Under the pieces are notes generated by a model. The model did not search any database. It saw nothing but the letters and a program-made list of their open reading frames with translations, and was not told the DNA's origin. Positions 1 to 8,169 of a stretch of DNA of 64,000 nucleotides are shown here, one piece after another (the first letter of the stretch is position 1; each line of letters begins with the position of its first letter). The position numbers and the translations under genes are program-made. The DNA is from JAVVHH01 sp965199665 (GTDB lineage: Bacteria; Pseudomonadota; Alphaproteobacteria; Acetobacterales; Acetobacteraceae). Where the stretch lies: contig OZ241208.1 in assembly GCA_965199665.1 (NCBI GenBank), positions 1,302,001 through 1,366,000 of the forward strand, read 5' to 3'.

Positions 1-8
1 CCAAAGAG

Positions 9-215
9 TTAAGGCCGATGCTTCAGAGCGAAGATTCTGAGGCGAGAGGCCAAGGGCTGGTCGGGCAGTCGATCCCGGTCCAAATCTGCCACCAGCGTCG
101 ACAGCGTCGCCGCCCGAGCCGTGGCGATGTCGGTGAGCGCGTCCCAGAACTCCGGCTCTAGGGCCACGCTGGTCCGGTGCCCGGCCAGGCTGAAACTGCG
201 CTTGACCAGGTTCAT
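9..215 (-). CDS. Small ribbon-helix-helix domain protein
   Basis: A 68-residue protein with the pattern of the short alphaproteobacterial ribbon-helix-helix family (RHH_4 type). A beta-strand-like start with AGHRTSVALEPEFWDAL is followed by two helices, and the family usually reads GHRTSVSLEP(A)FW. Members are presumed DNA-binding or regulatory, but this one's target is unknown. Its ATG overlaps the stop of queG as ATGA, so it is the last gene of the queuosine operon. An upstream in-frame start at 272 exists, but it would lie deep inside queG and adds low-complexity sequence, so I chose 215. Confidence 0.75.
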   Translation of the reverse strand: MNLVKRSFSLAGHRTSVALEPEFWDALTDIATARAATLSTLVADLDRDRLPDQPLASRLRIFALKHRP

Positions 216-1240
216 AGCCGTGCGGCGGCCCAACTGGCCGCTTCCGCGACCACCGGGTCGGGATCGGCGCACAACCGCCGTGCGACCGGTTTCAGGGCCG
301 GGTCGCCGGAATTGCCGATCGCGATCAGCACGTTACGGACGAACCGGTTTCGCCCGATCCGCTTGATCGGCCCGCCGGCGAACAGGGCGCGGAAGCCCGC
401 GTCGTCCAACACCGCCAGGTCGGCGAGCGCGGGCGCGGCCAAGTCCGCCCGGCCGCGCAGCTTCTCGTGCGCGCCTTGCGCGAAGCGATTCCACGGGCAC
501 GCCGCCAGGCAGTCGTCGCAGCCATAGATGCGGTTGCCGATCGCCGGGCGCAGCGCCTCCGGGATCGGGCCGCGATGCTCGATGGTGAGATAGGAGATGC
601 AGCGGGTCGCATCCAGGCGGTAGGGCGCCGGGAAAGCCGCCGTCGGGCACGCCTGCAGGCACCGCGTGCAGGAGCCGCAGCGGTCCACCCCGGGCGGATC
701 CGGCGCCAGTTCCATCGTGGTCATGATCTCGCCCAGGAACAGCCAGGAGCCGAACCGGCGCGATACCAGGTTGGTGTGCTTGCCCTGCCACCCCAACCCG
801 GCGGCTTCGGCCACCGGCTTCTCCATCACGGGGGCGGTGTCCACGAACACTTTGATTTCCGGCGCGAATTGCCCGACCAGCCAGCCGCCGAGCTGCTTCA
901 GCATGCCTTTGACCACGTCGTGGTAGTCGCGGTCGCGCGCATAGACCGAGATGTTGCCGCGGTCGGGCCGGGCGAGCGTGGCCAACGGATCGCCCTCCGG
1001 CGCGTAGGATACGCCGAGCGCGATGACGCTGCGCGCCTCGGGCCACAAGGCCACCGGCGAGGCCCGTTGCTCCGCCCGCTCCACCATCCACCCCATCTCG
1101 CCATGCTGGCCGGCGGCGAGGAACGCCCGGAGTCGTTCCCGCGACTTGGGGCCAAGCGTGGCCGGGCCGAAACCCACGGCATGGAAACCGAGCGAAAGCG
1201 CCCGGTCCCGGATCAGCGCCTTGGCGTCAACCGCGACCAC
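212..1240 (-). CDS. queG: Epoxyqueuosine reductase QueG
   Basis: A 342-residue cobalamin-dependent Fe-S enzyme that reduces epoxyqueuosine to queuosine in tRNA, the last step of Q synthesis. The sequence has the central FVDTAPVMEKP segment with the catalytic Asp. Two 4Fe-4S ferredoxin-like cysteine clusters follow (CGSCTRCLQACP and CDDCLAACPWN), then a HEAT-like C-terminal tail. Length matches the family. The start is a GTG overlapping the end of queF by 14 bases, without a strong ribosome-binding site, which suggests translational coupling. It sits directly behind queA, tgt and queF in one operon. Confidence 0.95.
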   Translation of the reverse strand: MVAVDAKALIRDRALSLGFHAVGFGPATLGPKSRERLRAFLAAGQHGEMGWMVERAEQRASPVALWPEARSVIALGVSYAPEGDPLATLARPDRGNISVYARDRDYHDVVKGMLKQLGGWLVGQFAPEIKVFVDTAPVMEKPVAEAAGLGWQGKHTNLVSRRFGSWLFLGEIMTTMELAPDPPGVDRCGSCTRCLQACPTAAFPAPYRLDATRCISYLTIEHRGPIPEALRPAIGNRIYGCDDCLAACPWNRFAQGAHEKLRGRADLAAPALADLAVLDDAGFRALFAGGPIKRIGRNRFVRNVLIAIGNSGDPALKPVARRLCADPDPVVAEAASWAAARL

Positions 1241-1685
1241 GGTACGGCGCCACGCCCTGGTCCGGCACCCAGAGCCCGGCCGGCGGCGCCCCCGTTTGCC
1301 AGAACACGTCGATCGGCATGCCGCCGCGCGGATACCAATACGCCCCGATGCGCAGCCATCCCGGCTCCAGCAACGCGACCAGCCGCTTGGCGATCTGCAT
1401 GGTGCAGGCTTCGTGAAACGCGCCGTGGTTGCGGAAGCTCGCCAGATAGAATTTGAGCGACTTGCTCTCGACCAGCCAGGCGCCCGGCACGTAGTCGAGC
1501 ACCAAGTGGGCGAAGTCCGGCTGGCCGGTCAGCGGGCAGAGCGAGGTGAACTCCGGCGCCGTGAAGCGCACCAGGTAGCTCTCCTCCGGTTCCGGATTGG
1601 CGACCCGCTCCAGCGTTGCCGCCTCCGGCGTTGCCGCGACCACGGTGGGTTGGCCGAGTTGCGTCAGGTGACTCAAGTCGCTCAT
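1227..1685 (-). CDS. queF: NADPH-dependent 7-cyano-7-deazaguanine reductase QueF
   Basis: A 152-residue protein of the short, unimodular (Bacillus-type) QueF class, which reduces the nitrile preQ0 to the amine preQ1. The sequence shows FTSLCPLTGQPDFA with the nucleophilic Cys and its following Asp. The family ES(K)SLK-YLxSFRNHGAFHE segment carries the substrate Glu and the NADPH-binding residues. The ATG overlaps the tgt stop as ATGA, which fixes the start at 1685. A much longer open frame upstream is out-of-frame tgt and was discarded. Confidence 0.95.
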   Translation of the reverse strand: MSDLSHLTQLGQPTVVAATPEAATLERVANPEPEESYLVRFTAPEFTSLCPLTGQPDFAHLVLDYVPGAWLVESKSLKFYLASFRNHGAFHEACTMQIAKRLVALLEPGWLRIGAYWYPRGGMPIDVFWQTGAPPAGLWVPDQGVAPYRGRG

Positions 1686-2803
1686 TGGCTGTTCCAGGGG
1701 CTCTTCCAGGCTGCGCGCACCGAAGCCGCGTGGCTGTCGAGCGTCCCGGCAGATATGGCCTCCCGCAGCCCGCGCAGGAGGTCCTGATAATAGGTGATGT
1801 TGTGCTCCGTCAGCAGCATCGGGCCGAGCATCTCGCTCGCTCGGAACAGGTGATGGAGGTAGGCCCGGCTGTGCCGCCGGCAGGCGGTGCAGGCGCAGGC
1901 CGGGTCGAGCGGCGCGTCGTCCTCGCCGTGTCGCGCGTTGCGCAGGTTCAGCGTTCCGGTGCGCGTGTAGGCCCGCGCCGTCCGCCCGGCGCGCGTGGGC
2001 ATCACGCAGTCGAACATGTCGATGCCGCGCAGCACCGATCCGACGATGTCGTCCGGCGTGCCGACGCCCATCAGGTAGCGCGGCTGGTCGGCCGGGAGAT
2101 GCGGCACCGTGGCGTCCAGCGTGGCGAACATCGCCTCCTGCCCCTCGCCGACCGCCAAGCCGCCGACCGCGTAACCCTCGAAGCCGATATCGACCAGGGC
2201 GGCGGCCGACCTTGCCCGCAATGCCGGGTCGACACCGCCCTGCACGATGCCGAACTGCGCATAGCCCGCCCGCGCCCGGAACGCCGTTCGCGACCGCCGG
2301 GCCCAGCGCATGGAGCGCTCCATGCTGGACCGGACCTCCTCGGCCGTGGCCGGCAGCTTGGTGCATTCGTCGAACGCCATGGTGATCGTGGCGTCCAGCT
2401 GGTGCTGGATGGCGGTGGCGCTTTCCGGCGTCAGGCGGTGCTTGCTGCCATCCAGATGCGAGCGGAACGTGACGCCGTCCTCGTCGAGCGTGCGCAGGGC
2501 GGCCAGGCTCATGACCTGGAACCCGCCGCTATCGGTCAGGATCGGGCCGGACCAGTCCATGAAGCGGTGCAGGCCGCCGAGCCGTTCGACCCGGTCCGCC
2601 CCCGGCCGCAGCATGAGGTGATACGTGTTGCCCAGCACGATGGACGCGCCGGTCGCGCGCACCCGGTCGGCGGTCATCGCCTTGACCGTGCCGGCGGTGC
2701 CGACCGGCATGAACACCGGCGTCGGCACCGGGCCGTGCGCCGTCGCCAGCGTGCCCGCGCGCGCGGCGCCGTCCCGCGCCGTCTCGACCCAGCCGAAGCT
2801 CAC
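1682..2803 (-). CDS. tgt: tRNA-guanine transglycosylase Tgt
   Basis: A 373-residue enzyme that exchanges guanine-34 of GUN-anticodon tRNAs for preQ1. It shows DSGGFQVMSL, with the first catalytic Asp region, and GIDMFDCVMPTR, with the nucleophilic Asp. The zinc site is CACTAC followed by a downstream His (HHLF). The length equals the family norm of about 375. The start is GTG at 2803, overlapping the queA stop as GTGA. The same operon supplies the substrate (QueF) and the next enzyme (QueA). Confidence 0.96.
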   Translation of the reverse strand: MSFGWVETARDGAARAGTLATAHGPVPTPVFMPVGTAGTVKAMTADRVRATGASIVLGNTYHLMLRPGADRVERLGGLHRFMDWSGPILTDSGGFQVMSLAALRTLDEDGVTFRSHLDGSKHRLTPESATAIQHQLDATITMAFDECTKLPATAEEVRSSMERSMRWARRSRTAFRARAGYAQFGIVQGGVDPALRARSAAALVDIGFEGYAVGGLAVGEGQEAMFATLDATVPHLPADQPRYLMGVGTPDDIVGSVLRGIDMFDCVMPTRAGRTARAYTRTGTLNLRNARHGEDDAPLDPACACTACRRHSRAYLHHLFRASEMLGPMLLTEHNITYYQDLLRGLREAISAGTLDSHAASVRAAWKSPWNSQ

Positions 2804-3798
2804 GCGCGCTCCAGCAGGGAGGCGTCGCCGTAGCTGTAGAAGCGGTAGCCCGAAGCGATGGCGTGCGCGTAGGCGGCGCGCATCCGCTCGGTGCCGGCAA
2901 AGGCGCAGACCAGCATGAACAACGTCGAGCGCGGCAGGTGGAAGTTGGTCAACAGCGCGCCGACGCGGCGGAAGCGGTGCCCGGGCCGGATGAACAGCCG
3001 TGTGTCGCCGCGGAAGGGCCGCACCGTGCCGTCCTCGTCGGCGGCGCTCTCCAGCAGGCGGAGCGAGGTGGTGCCGATAGCGACGACGCGGCGCGCCCGG
3101 TTGATCGCCTCGGCCGCCGCCGCGCCGATCTCGCCGCGCTCGGCATGCATCCGATGCGCGTCCACGTCGTCGGTCCGCATCGGCAGGAAGGTGCCGGCGC
3201 CGACATGCAGCGTGATCGTCGTGCGCTCGATCCCGGCGCGATCCAGCGCCTCGAGCAGACGGGGGGTGAAGTGCAGCCCGGCGGTGGGGGCGGCCACGGC
3301 GCCGGGGTCGGCGGCGAACACGGTCTGGTAGTCCGATTGGTCGGCCGCCGTCGGCCCGTCCGGCCGGGCGATGTAGGGGGGCAGCGCCAGGGCGCCGGCG
3401 GCCTCGAACGGGCCGTTGAAGCGGACGCGGACGGAGTCGCCGTCGCGGTCGACGATCTCGGCCAGCAGCGCCGGGTCACGGTCGAAACGGATGACGTCGC
3501 CCGGCTTGAGCCGCCGCGCGTTGCGCGCCAGCGCGTGCCAACTGCCGTCGGCTTGCGGCTGATCGAGCGTCAGGCCCACCCGCGCATCGCCCCGCCGTCC
3601 TTCGAGTTGCGCCGGGATCACGCGGGTGTCGTTGGCGACGAGGAGATCGCCGGGCTGCAGCAAGGAGGGGAGGTCGGTGACGATGCGGTCGGCCAGGGTC
3701 TCGCCGACATGCATCAGGCGGGCGGAGTCGCGCGGGCGCGCCGGGGCTTGCGCGATGCACTCCGGCGGCAGCGGGAAGTCGTAGAGCGCGAGGCTCAC
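2800..3798 (-). CDS. queA: S-adenosylmethionine:tRNA ribosyltransferase-isomerase QueA
   Basis: A 332-residue enzyme that transfers the ribosyl part of SAM to preQ1-tRNA to make epoxyqueuosine. The N-terminus (YDFPLPPECIAQ-PARPRD-ARLM), the middle (AAPTAGLHFTPRLL) and the end (LLTNFHLPRSTLFMLVCAF) are hallmark QueA blocks. The GTG start at 3798 overlaps the TGA of the upstream transporter gene as GTGA. The open frame continues far upstream, but only as the shadow of the transporter gene. Confidence 0.96.
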   Translation of the reverse strand: MSLALYDFPLPPECIAQAPARPRDSARLMHVGETLADRIVTDLPSLLQPGDLLVANDTRVIPAQLEGRRGDARVGLTLDQPQADGSWHALARNARRLKPGDVIRFDRDPALLAEIVDRDGDSVRVRFNGPFEAAGALALPPYIARPDGPTAADQSDYQTVFAADPGAVAAPTAGLHFTPRLLEALDRAGIERTTITLHVGAGTFLPMRTDDVDAHRMHAERGEIGAAAAEAINRARRVVAIGTTSLRLLESAADEDGTVRPFRGDTRLFIRPGHRFRRVGALLTNFHLPRSTLFMLVCAFAGTERMRAAYAHAIASGYRFYSYGDASLLERA

Positions 3799-4328
3799 GC
3801 CGGCGTCGGCGCGACCCGGCGCAGTAGCCGGATCAGCGGCACGCTGAACGCCACCGCCCAGGCCTTGCCCACGATTTGCCCGCCCAGAAAGTCGAGGCTG
3901 CCGAAGGCGAGGTGAAGGAACACGACGCTGTCGATCACCAGCCCGACCCCGGACGAGAGCAGCACCGCCAGCAACAGGCGCCGCCGCTGCAACGGAGTGT
4001 AAACCGCGAAATCCGCCAGCTCGCTCAACAGGAAGGCCAGCCCGGACGCCGCCACCAGCGCCGGCGGCGCGACCAGGGCCGAGAGGGCCGACCCCGCGAT
4101 CACCGCGCCGAGGCCCCACCCAGCGCCAAGGCACCGCTGCACCACGTCGCGCAGCACCAACGCCGCACCGGCCGCCAGCACGCCCGAGGGCGCCATCAGC
4201 CCCGGCCAAACCGGCACCAGGCAGGGCCCGGCCGGCACGCACACGGTGCCGACATTCCCGATCAGCCAATTGGCGAACGGGATGCACAGCAGGAAGGCGC
4301 CCAGTGCCGCGAAGCCGAGCGGCCGCAT
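3795..4328 (-). CDS. VUT/YhhQ-family queuosine-precursor transporter
   Basis: A 177-residue integral membrane protein with about five or six hydrophobic segments. It carries the family signature SELADFAVYTPLQRR on the cytoplasmic side. VUT (COG1738, YhhQ) proteins import preQ0 and preQ1. The substrate assignment here rests mainly on position: the gene lies between a VOC protein and queA, joined to each by a 4-base overlap (ATGA and GTGA). The longer open frame reaching 4661 is a shadow of the VOC gene. It supports salvage of deazaguanine precursors feeding QueF, Tgt, QueA and QueG. Confidence 0.85.
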   Translation of the reverse strand: MRPLGFAALGAFLLCIPFANWLIGNVGTVCVPAGPCLVPVWPGLMAPSGVLAAGAALVLRDVVQRCLGAGWGLGAVIAGSALSALVAPPALVAASGLAFLLSELADFAVYTPLQRRRLLLAVLLSSGVGLVIDSVVFLHLAFGSLDFLGGQIVGKAWAVAFSVPLIRLLRRVAPTPA

Positions 4329-4729
4329 CAGCGCGTCAGGTAGGAAGCGATCTCGATCAGATTGCCATCGGGATCGCGGCAGTAGACCGATTCCATCATG
4401 CCCAGCGCACCCTCGCGCGCGACCGGCCCGGCCACGATCGTCACCTTGCAGTCTTCCAGGTGATCGACGACGTCGTCCGGGCGAACGGCAGTGATGAAGC
4501 ATAGATCTCCGGCGCCATGCTCCGTGCAGGCGCCGCTGATCCATTTGGCGTCGTCCGTATCGGTCGGCCGCAGGTTGATCTTCTGGCCGCCGAACTTCAG
4601 CGCGGTGCGCCGGCTTTCGCCGAACTCTTCGCGTTCCATGCCCAGCACGCGCTGGAACCACGACGCGGTCATCTCGACGTCGCGGCAGTTCAGAACGAGG
4701 TGGTCGATCCGATCGACAGTGAAGCGCAT
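4328..4729 (-). CDS. VOC (glyoxalase/bleomycin-resistance) family protein
   Basis: A 133-residue single VOC-fold protein built as two beta-alpha-beta-beta-beta modules. It begins with DRIDHLVLNCRDVEMTASWF and ends with ESVYCRDPDGNLIEIASYL, the usual position of the second metal-binding Glu. It most resembles the GLOD5-like or virulence-protein-like VOC group. Its reaction is unknown. It lies 2 bases downstream of fumarase and overlaps the transporter start, so it is probably co-transcribed with both. Confidence 0.85.
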   Translation of the reverse strand: MRFTVDRIDHLVLNCRDVEMTASWFQRVLGMEREEFGESRRTALKFGGQKINLRPTDTDDAKWISGACTEHGAGDLCFITAVRPDDVVDHLEDCKVTIVAGPVAREGALGMMESVYCRDPDGNLIEIASYLTR

Positions 4730-4731
4730 GG

Positions 4732-6414
4732 TCAGGTCAACCCGTCGTAGAAATCGTTGTTCTTGTCATCGATGACAATGAAGGCGGGAAAGTCCTCCAC
4801 CTCGATCCGCCACACGGCTTCCATGCCGAGCTCCGGATACTCGAGCACTTCGACCTTCTTGATGCAGTCCTGGGCCAGCCGCGCGGCGGGGCCGCCGACG
4901 CTGCCGAGATAGAAACCGCCATAGGCCTTGCAGGCGTCGCGCACGGCTTTGGAGCGGTTGCCCTTGGCCAGCATGACGAACGAGCCGCCGGCGCGCTGCA
5001 ATTCGGCGACGTAGCTGTCCATCCGTCCCGCCGTGGTCGGGCCGAATGCCCCGGTCGGCATGCCCGCGGGCGCCTTGGCCGGGCCGGCGTAATACACCGG
5101 GTGATCCTTGAGGTATTGCGGCACGCCTTCGCCGCGGTCGAGGCGTTCCTTGAACTTGGCATGCGCGATGTCGCGCGCCACGATCATCGGACCGTTCAGC
5201 GAGACCCGCGTCTTGACCGGGTATTGCGACAACGTGCGGCGGATCTCGTCCATCGGGCGGTTGAGGTCGATGCGGACCACGTCGCCGCCGACCTCCTCGA
5301 CCTCGGGCAGGTATTTCGCCGGGTCGGTCTCCAACTGCTCGAGGAACACGCCCTCCGGCGTGATCTTGGCCAGGATCTGCCGGTCCGCGCTGCACGACAC
5401 GCCGATCGCCACCGGCAAGCTCGCCCCGTGCCGCGGCATGCGGATCACGCGAACGTCGTGGCAAAAATATTTGCCGCCGAACTGCGCGCCGATGCCGACG
5501 GTGCGGGTCAGCTCCAGCACCTTCTGTTCCATCTCCACGTCGCGGAAGGCGTGGCCGGCCAGGCTGCCCTTCGTCGGCAACGGGTCGAGGTATTTGGTGG
5601 AGGCGAGCTTGCAGGCCTTGAGGCAAAGATCGGCCGAAGTGCCGCCGATCGCGATGGACAGATGGTAAGGCGGGCAAGCGGCCGTGCCCAACGTCTTGAT
5701 CCGCGTCTCGAGGTAGGCCAGCAGCTTTTCCGGCGTCAGGATCGCGCGGGTTTCCTGAAACAGGAAAAACTTGTTGGCCGATCCGCCGCCCTTGGCGATG
5801 AACATGAGGTTCATCTCGTCCGCGTGGTCGTCGCCCGGGGCCGCGTTGATGTCGAACTGGACGGGCAGGTTGTTGCCCGTGTTGGTTTCCTCGAACATGG
5901 TCAACGGCGCCATCTGCGAGTAGCGCAGGTTGGTTTCGGTGTAGGTGCGGTGCACGCCGAAGGAGAGCGCCTCCTCCTCGTTGCCGTCGACCCAGACGCG
6001 CTGTCCCTTTTTGCCGAACACCAGCGCCGTGCCGGTGTCCTGGCACATCGGCAGCACGCCGCCGGCGGCGATGGAGGCGTTCTTCAACAGGTCCAGGGCC
6101 ACGAAGCGGTCGTTGGCCGACGCTTCCGGGTCGTCCAGGATCGAGCGCAACTGCCGCAGGTGATAGGGCCGCAGCAGGTGCGACACGTCGCGATAGGCTT
6201 GGAAGGCGAGATCGCTGAGTGCCCCGGCCTTGATCCGCAGCACGGTCTGTCCGTCGCACTGGGACGTGGTGACGCCGTCGATGGCCAGCTTGCGCCACTC
6301 GACCTGGTGCGGCCCGAGGGGAAACATCGGCATGTAGTGGAACTCGCCGGGCCGCGCATCCGGGCTCGAGGCGGGAGCCGGGGCGGGCGAGGCGGACGGA
6401 ACGGAGACGTTCAT
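4732..6414 (-). CDS. Class I (iron-sulfur) fumarate hydratase
   Basis: A 560-residue class I fumarase that hydrates fumarate to L-malate in the TCA cycle and needs a 4Fe-4S cluster. It has the N-terminal alpha domain with VLPMCQDTGTALVFGKKGQ (a cluster Cys) and a C-terminal beta domain ending in FPAFIVIDDKNNDFYDGL. This fused architecture is that of FumA/FumB. I chose the ATG at 6414 because AGGAG sits about 7 bases upstream; a farther in-frame start at 6444 lacks such a site. Residues 5-25 are a low-complexity Ala/Pro/Ser leader. Confidence 0.95.
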   Translation of the reverse strand: MNVSVPSASPAPAPASSPDARPGEFHYMPMFPLGPHQVEWRKLAIDGVTTSQCDGQTVLRIKAGALSDLAFQAYRDVSHLLRPYHLRQLRSILDDPEASANDRFVALDLLKNASIAAGGVLPMCQDTGTALVFGKKGQRVWVDGNEEEALSFGVHRTYTETNLRYSQMAPLTMFEETNTGNNLPVQFDINAAPGDDHADEMNLMFIAKGGGSANKFFLFQETRAILTPEKLLAYLETRIKTLGTAACPPYHLSIAIGGTSADLCLKACKLASTKYLDPLPTKGSLAGHAFRDVEMEQKVLELTRTVGIGAQFGGKYFCHDVRVIRMPRHGASLPVAIGVSCSADRQILAKITPEGVFLEQLETDPAKYLPEVEEVGGDVVRIDLNRPMDEIRRTLSQYPVKTRVSLNGPMIVARDIAHAKFKERLDRGEGVPQYLKDHPVYYAGPAKAPAGMPTGAFGPTTAGRMDSYVAELQRAGGSFVMLAKGNRSKAVRDACKAYGGFYLGSVGGPAARLAQDCIKKVEVLEYPELGMEAVWRIEVEDFPAFIVIDDKNNDFYDGLT

Positions 6415-6434
6415 GGAGGCGCTCCTACGCGATG

Positions 6435-6479
6435 CGGCCGGCAAGCGGCCGGGTGGGGTGCGGCCGGGTGACGGCCGGG
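6435..6479. repeat. Four direct copies of CGGCCGG(G) in the fumarase leader
   Basis: Self-complementary 7-8 base units start at 6435, 6446, 6461 and 6472, spaced 11, 15 and 11 bases apart. They lie in the gap between sspB and fumarase, so they would be in the fumarase 5' leader. Any pair can form a short GC hairpin. No function is known; chance in GC-rich DNA is possible. Confidence 0.5.
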
Positions 6480-6483
6480 TCGG

Positions 6484-7050
6484 TCATTCCTTGGGGGGCG
6501 GCCGCTTGCGGAAGGCGTCGAGGCTGACGACCTGGCGGTCCTGCTCGGGGGCGGGCTCGGCGTCGTCGCCGTCGGCGGCGGGCACGGCCGGCGCCGGCGT
6601 GGGCGGGGCGGCTTGGGCGGGCGCCTCGGCCTCGGCATCGTTGGCGGGGTGCGTATCCGGGGCGCGGAAACGCAGCCCAAACTGGACGTGCGGGTCGGCG
6701 AACCCGGTCACCGCGGCCAGCGGCACGTCCAGGATGGACGGGATGCCGCCGAACGACAGGCCCACGGAGAAGCTTTCCCCGGCCTCGTCCAGCTTGAGAT
6801 CCCAGAACTGGTGCTGCAGCACGATGGTCATCTCGGTCGGGTACTGTGCCAGCAGCCGCGGCGGCACGGACACGCCGCGCGCATCCGTGCGGAACGAGAC
6901 AAAGAAATGGTGGTCGCCCGGCAGCCCGTTCTCCGCCGCGTACGCAAGCGCCATGACGACGACCTGGCGCAGCGCCTCTTCCGTCCAGAGGTCGTAGGGA
7001 AGGAGGCTTTCGGGGGACTGCGGCGGCGCGTCCGGGGTGTCGTCTTCCAT
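6484..7050 (-). CDS. sspB: SspB-like ClpXP adaptor (stringent starvation protein B family)
   Basis: A 188-residue alphaproteobacterial SspB. This adaptor binds the N-terminal part of ssrA tags and hands tagged proteins to ClpXP. The folded tag-binding domain occupies about residues 15-140 (LLPYDLWTEEALRQVVVMAL, then VPPRLLAQYPTEMTIVLQHQFWDL, then FSVGLSFGGIPSILDVP). A long Ala/Pro/Glu linker follows, ending in VVSLDAFRKRP, the expected flexible tail with the ClpX-contacting end. The tmRNA gene that writes the tag lies only about 1.1 kb away on the same strand. Confidence 0.9.
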   Translation of the reverse strand: MEDDTPDAPPQSPESLLPYDLWTEEALRQVVVMALAYAAENGLPGDHHFFVSFRTDARGVSVPPRLLAQYPTEMTIVLQHQFWDLKLDEAGESFSVGLSFGGIPSILDVPLAAVTGFADPHVQFGLRFRAPDTHPANDAEAEAPAQAAPPTPAPAVPAADGDDAEPAPEQDRQVVSLDAFRKRPPPKE

Positions 7051-7084
7051 CCCCGCCCTTTAACCCCAACGGCGGGCGAAGGGA

Positions 7085-7120
7085 ACCGGCCGCCTGTGTT
7101 CGCGTGCACAGGCGGCCGGT
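7085..7120 (-). terminator. Strong stem-loop after the PEP-CTERM gene
   Basis: A perfect 14-base inverted repeat (arms 7085-7098 and 7107-7120, loop of 8) sits 18 bases past the stop of the PEP-CTERM gene on the minus strand. The T-run is poor (TTCCCTTC), so it is either a weak intrinsic terminator or an mRNA-stabilising hairpin. Confidence 0.65.
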
Positions 7121-7138
7121 GGACGCCTCCGGTTGCGC

Positions 7139-8068
7139 TCAGGCGCGGCGGCGCAACACCCCCAGCCCGGTGAGCCCGATCGCCAAAAGCAGCATGCTGG
7201 CCGGCTCCGGCACCGAGACCGGCTGCGCGAACACGCCGATGCTGGCCGCGTCGTAGCGCTCGGTCCCGCCGCTGGGGCTGTTCAGCAGCGTGGCGCCACC
7301 CCGCCCGTCGGCGTAGACCGCCGCGGTCGAGCCGCCGCCATCGAGGTTCAGCGCCGCGTCCGCCCCAAGCGCCACGAAGACGGAGGCGGTCTGCACCAGG
7401 CTGGTCCCGGGGCTGTTGGTCTGGCGCCCATCGATGGTCAGCAGATACAGCGTCCGGCCGTCCTGGCTCACGCCAGCGGCGGTGCGCGGGTTGGCGCCGT
7501 TGAACGAGGTGTTCGCCGTGGGCGCCACGTTCTGCCCGTTCCGTACCAGCAGGTCCGACCCGGTGAACACGTCGTCCGCATTGGCCGGCACGCTGGTCAG
7601 CTGAGCGACGGAGGCGACGTTGTCGGCGGTGATGACCAGGCTGGGGCCGCCGCCCGGCGCGATCGGCGAGACCAGGGCGCCATCGCTGATGGTCAGCCCC
7701 GTGATGTCCTTGCCTTCGTTGGCCGCCGTGCAGCACGGCGAGAAGAAGCCGGCATTGACGGCATACTGCGCGCCGGTGCCGATCAGGAACTGGCTGGTGG
7801 TTTGTGCGACCGTCTCGGCCTGGACTGGCGGGTTGGTGCCGGGGATCGTCACCCCGGCCGGCGCCGGCACCGACCCGGTCAGCCGGATCCCTGGTGCCCG
7901 CAGATCGATCGTGGCCACGAAGCCGCGGCTGCCGTCGACCAGCACGGTCTGCAGCGATATGCCGGTGAAGAGTTGTTGGGTGTTGCCGAGGATGACGCTG
8001 GCCTGCGCCTGTCCGGTCAGGACGACGATGAAGGCGGCTGCGAACATGGGAAGCAATGATCTGGGCAT
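7139..8068 (-). CDS. Phosphodiester glycosidase-family protein with PEP-CTERM sorting signal
   Basis: A 309-residue exported protein. Its signal peptide runs from about residue 1 to 22 (LLPMFAAAFIVVLTGQAQA). The body has the NAGPA/DUF2233 phosphodiester-glycosidase pattern: YAVNAGFFSP, then a SLVQTASVFVALGADAALNLDGGGST segment. The end is a classic PEP-CTERM tail: VPEP, a hydrophobic stretch and a final RRRA, which marks it for an exosortase. No exosortase lies in the window. I chose the ATG at 8068 because GAGGA lies about 6 bases upstream; in-frame starts at 8080 and farther out run into the tmRNA. The substrate is unknown. Confidence 0.85.
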   Translation of the reverse strand: MPRSLLPMFAAAFIVVLTGQAQASVILGNTQQLFTGISLQTVLVDGSRGFVATIDLRAPGIRLTGSVPAPAGVTIPGTNPPVQAETVAQTTSQFLIGTGAQYAVNAGFFSPCCTAANEGKDITGLTISDGALVSPIAPGGGPSLVITADNVASVAQLTSVPANADDVFTGSDLLVRNGQNVAPTANTSFNGANPRTAAGVSQDGRTLYLLTIDGRQTNSPGTSLVQTASVFVALGADAALNLDGGGSTAAVYADGRGGATLLNSPSGGTERYDAASIGVFAQPVSVPEPASMLLLAIGLTGLGVLRRRA

Positions 8069-8169
8069 GTCGGTCCTCATGGGAGAGGACGCAGCATGCG
8101 ATAGTCGCGAGAACGGTTGGGGGGCGGTTCCATGAACCTCCCGTTGCATCCGTCACCAAGGTCGAAAGG

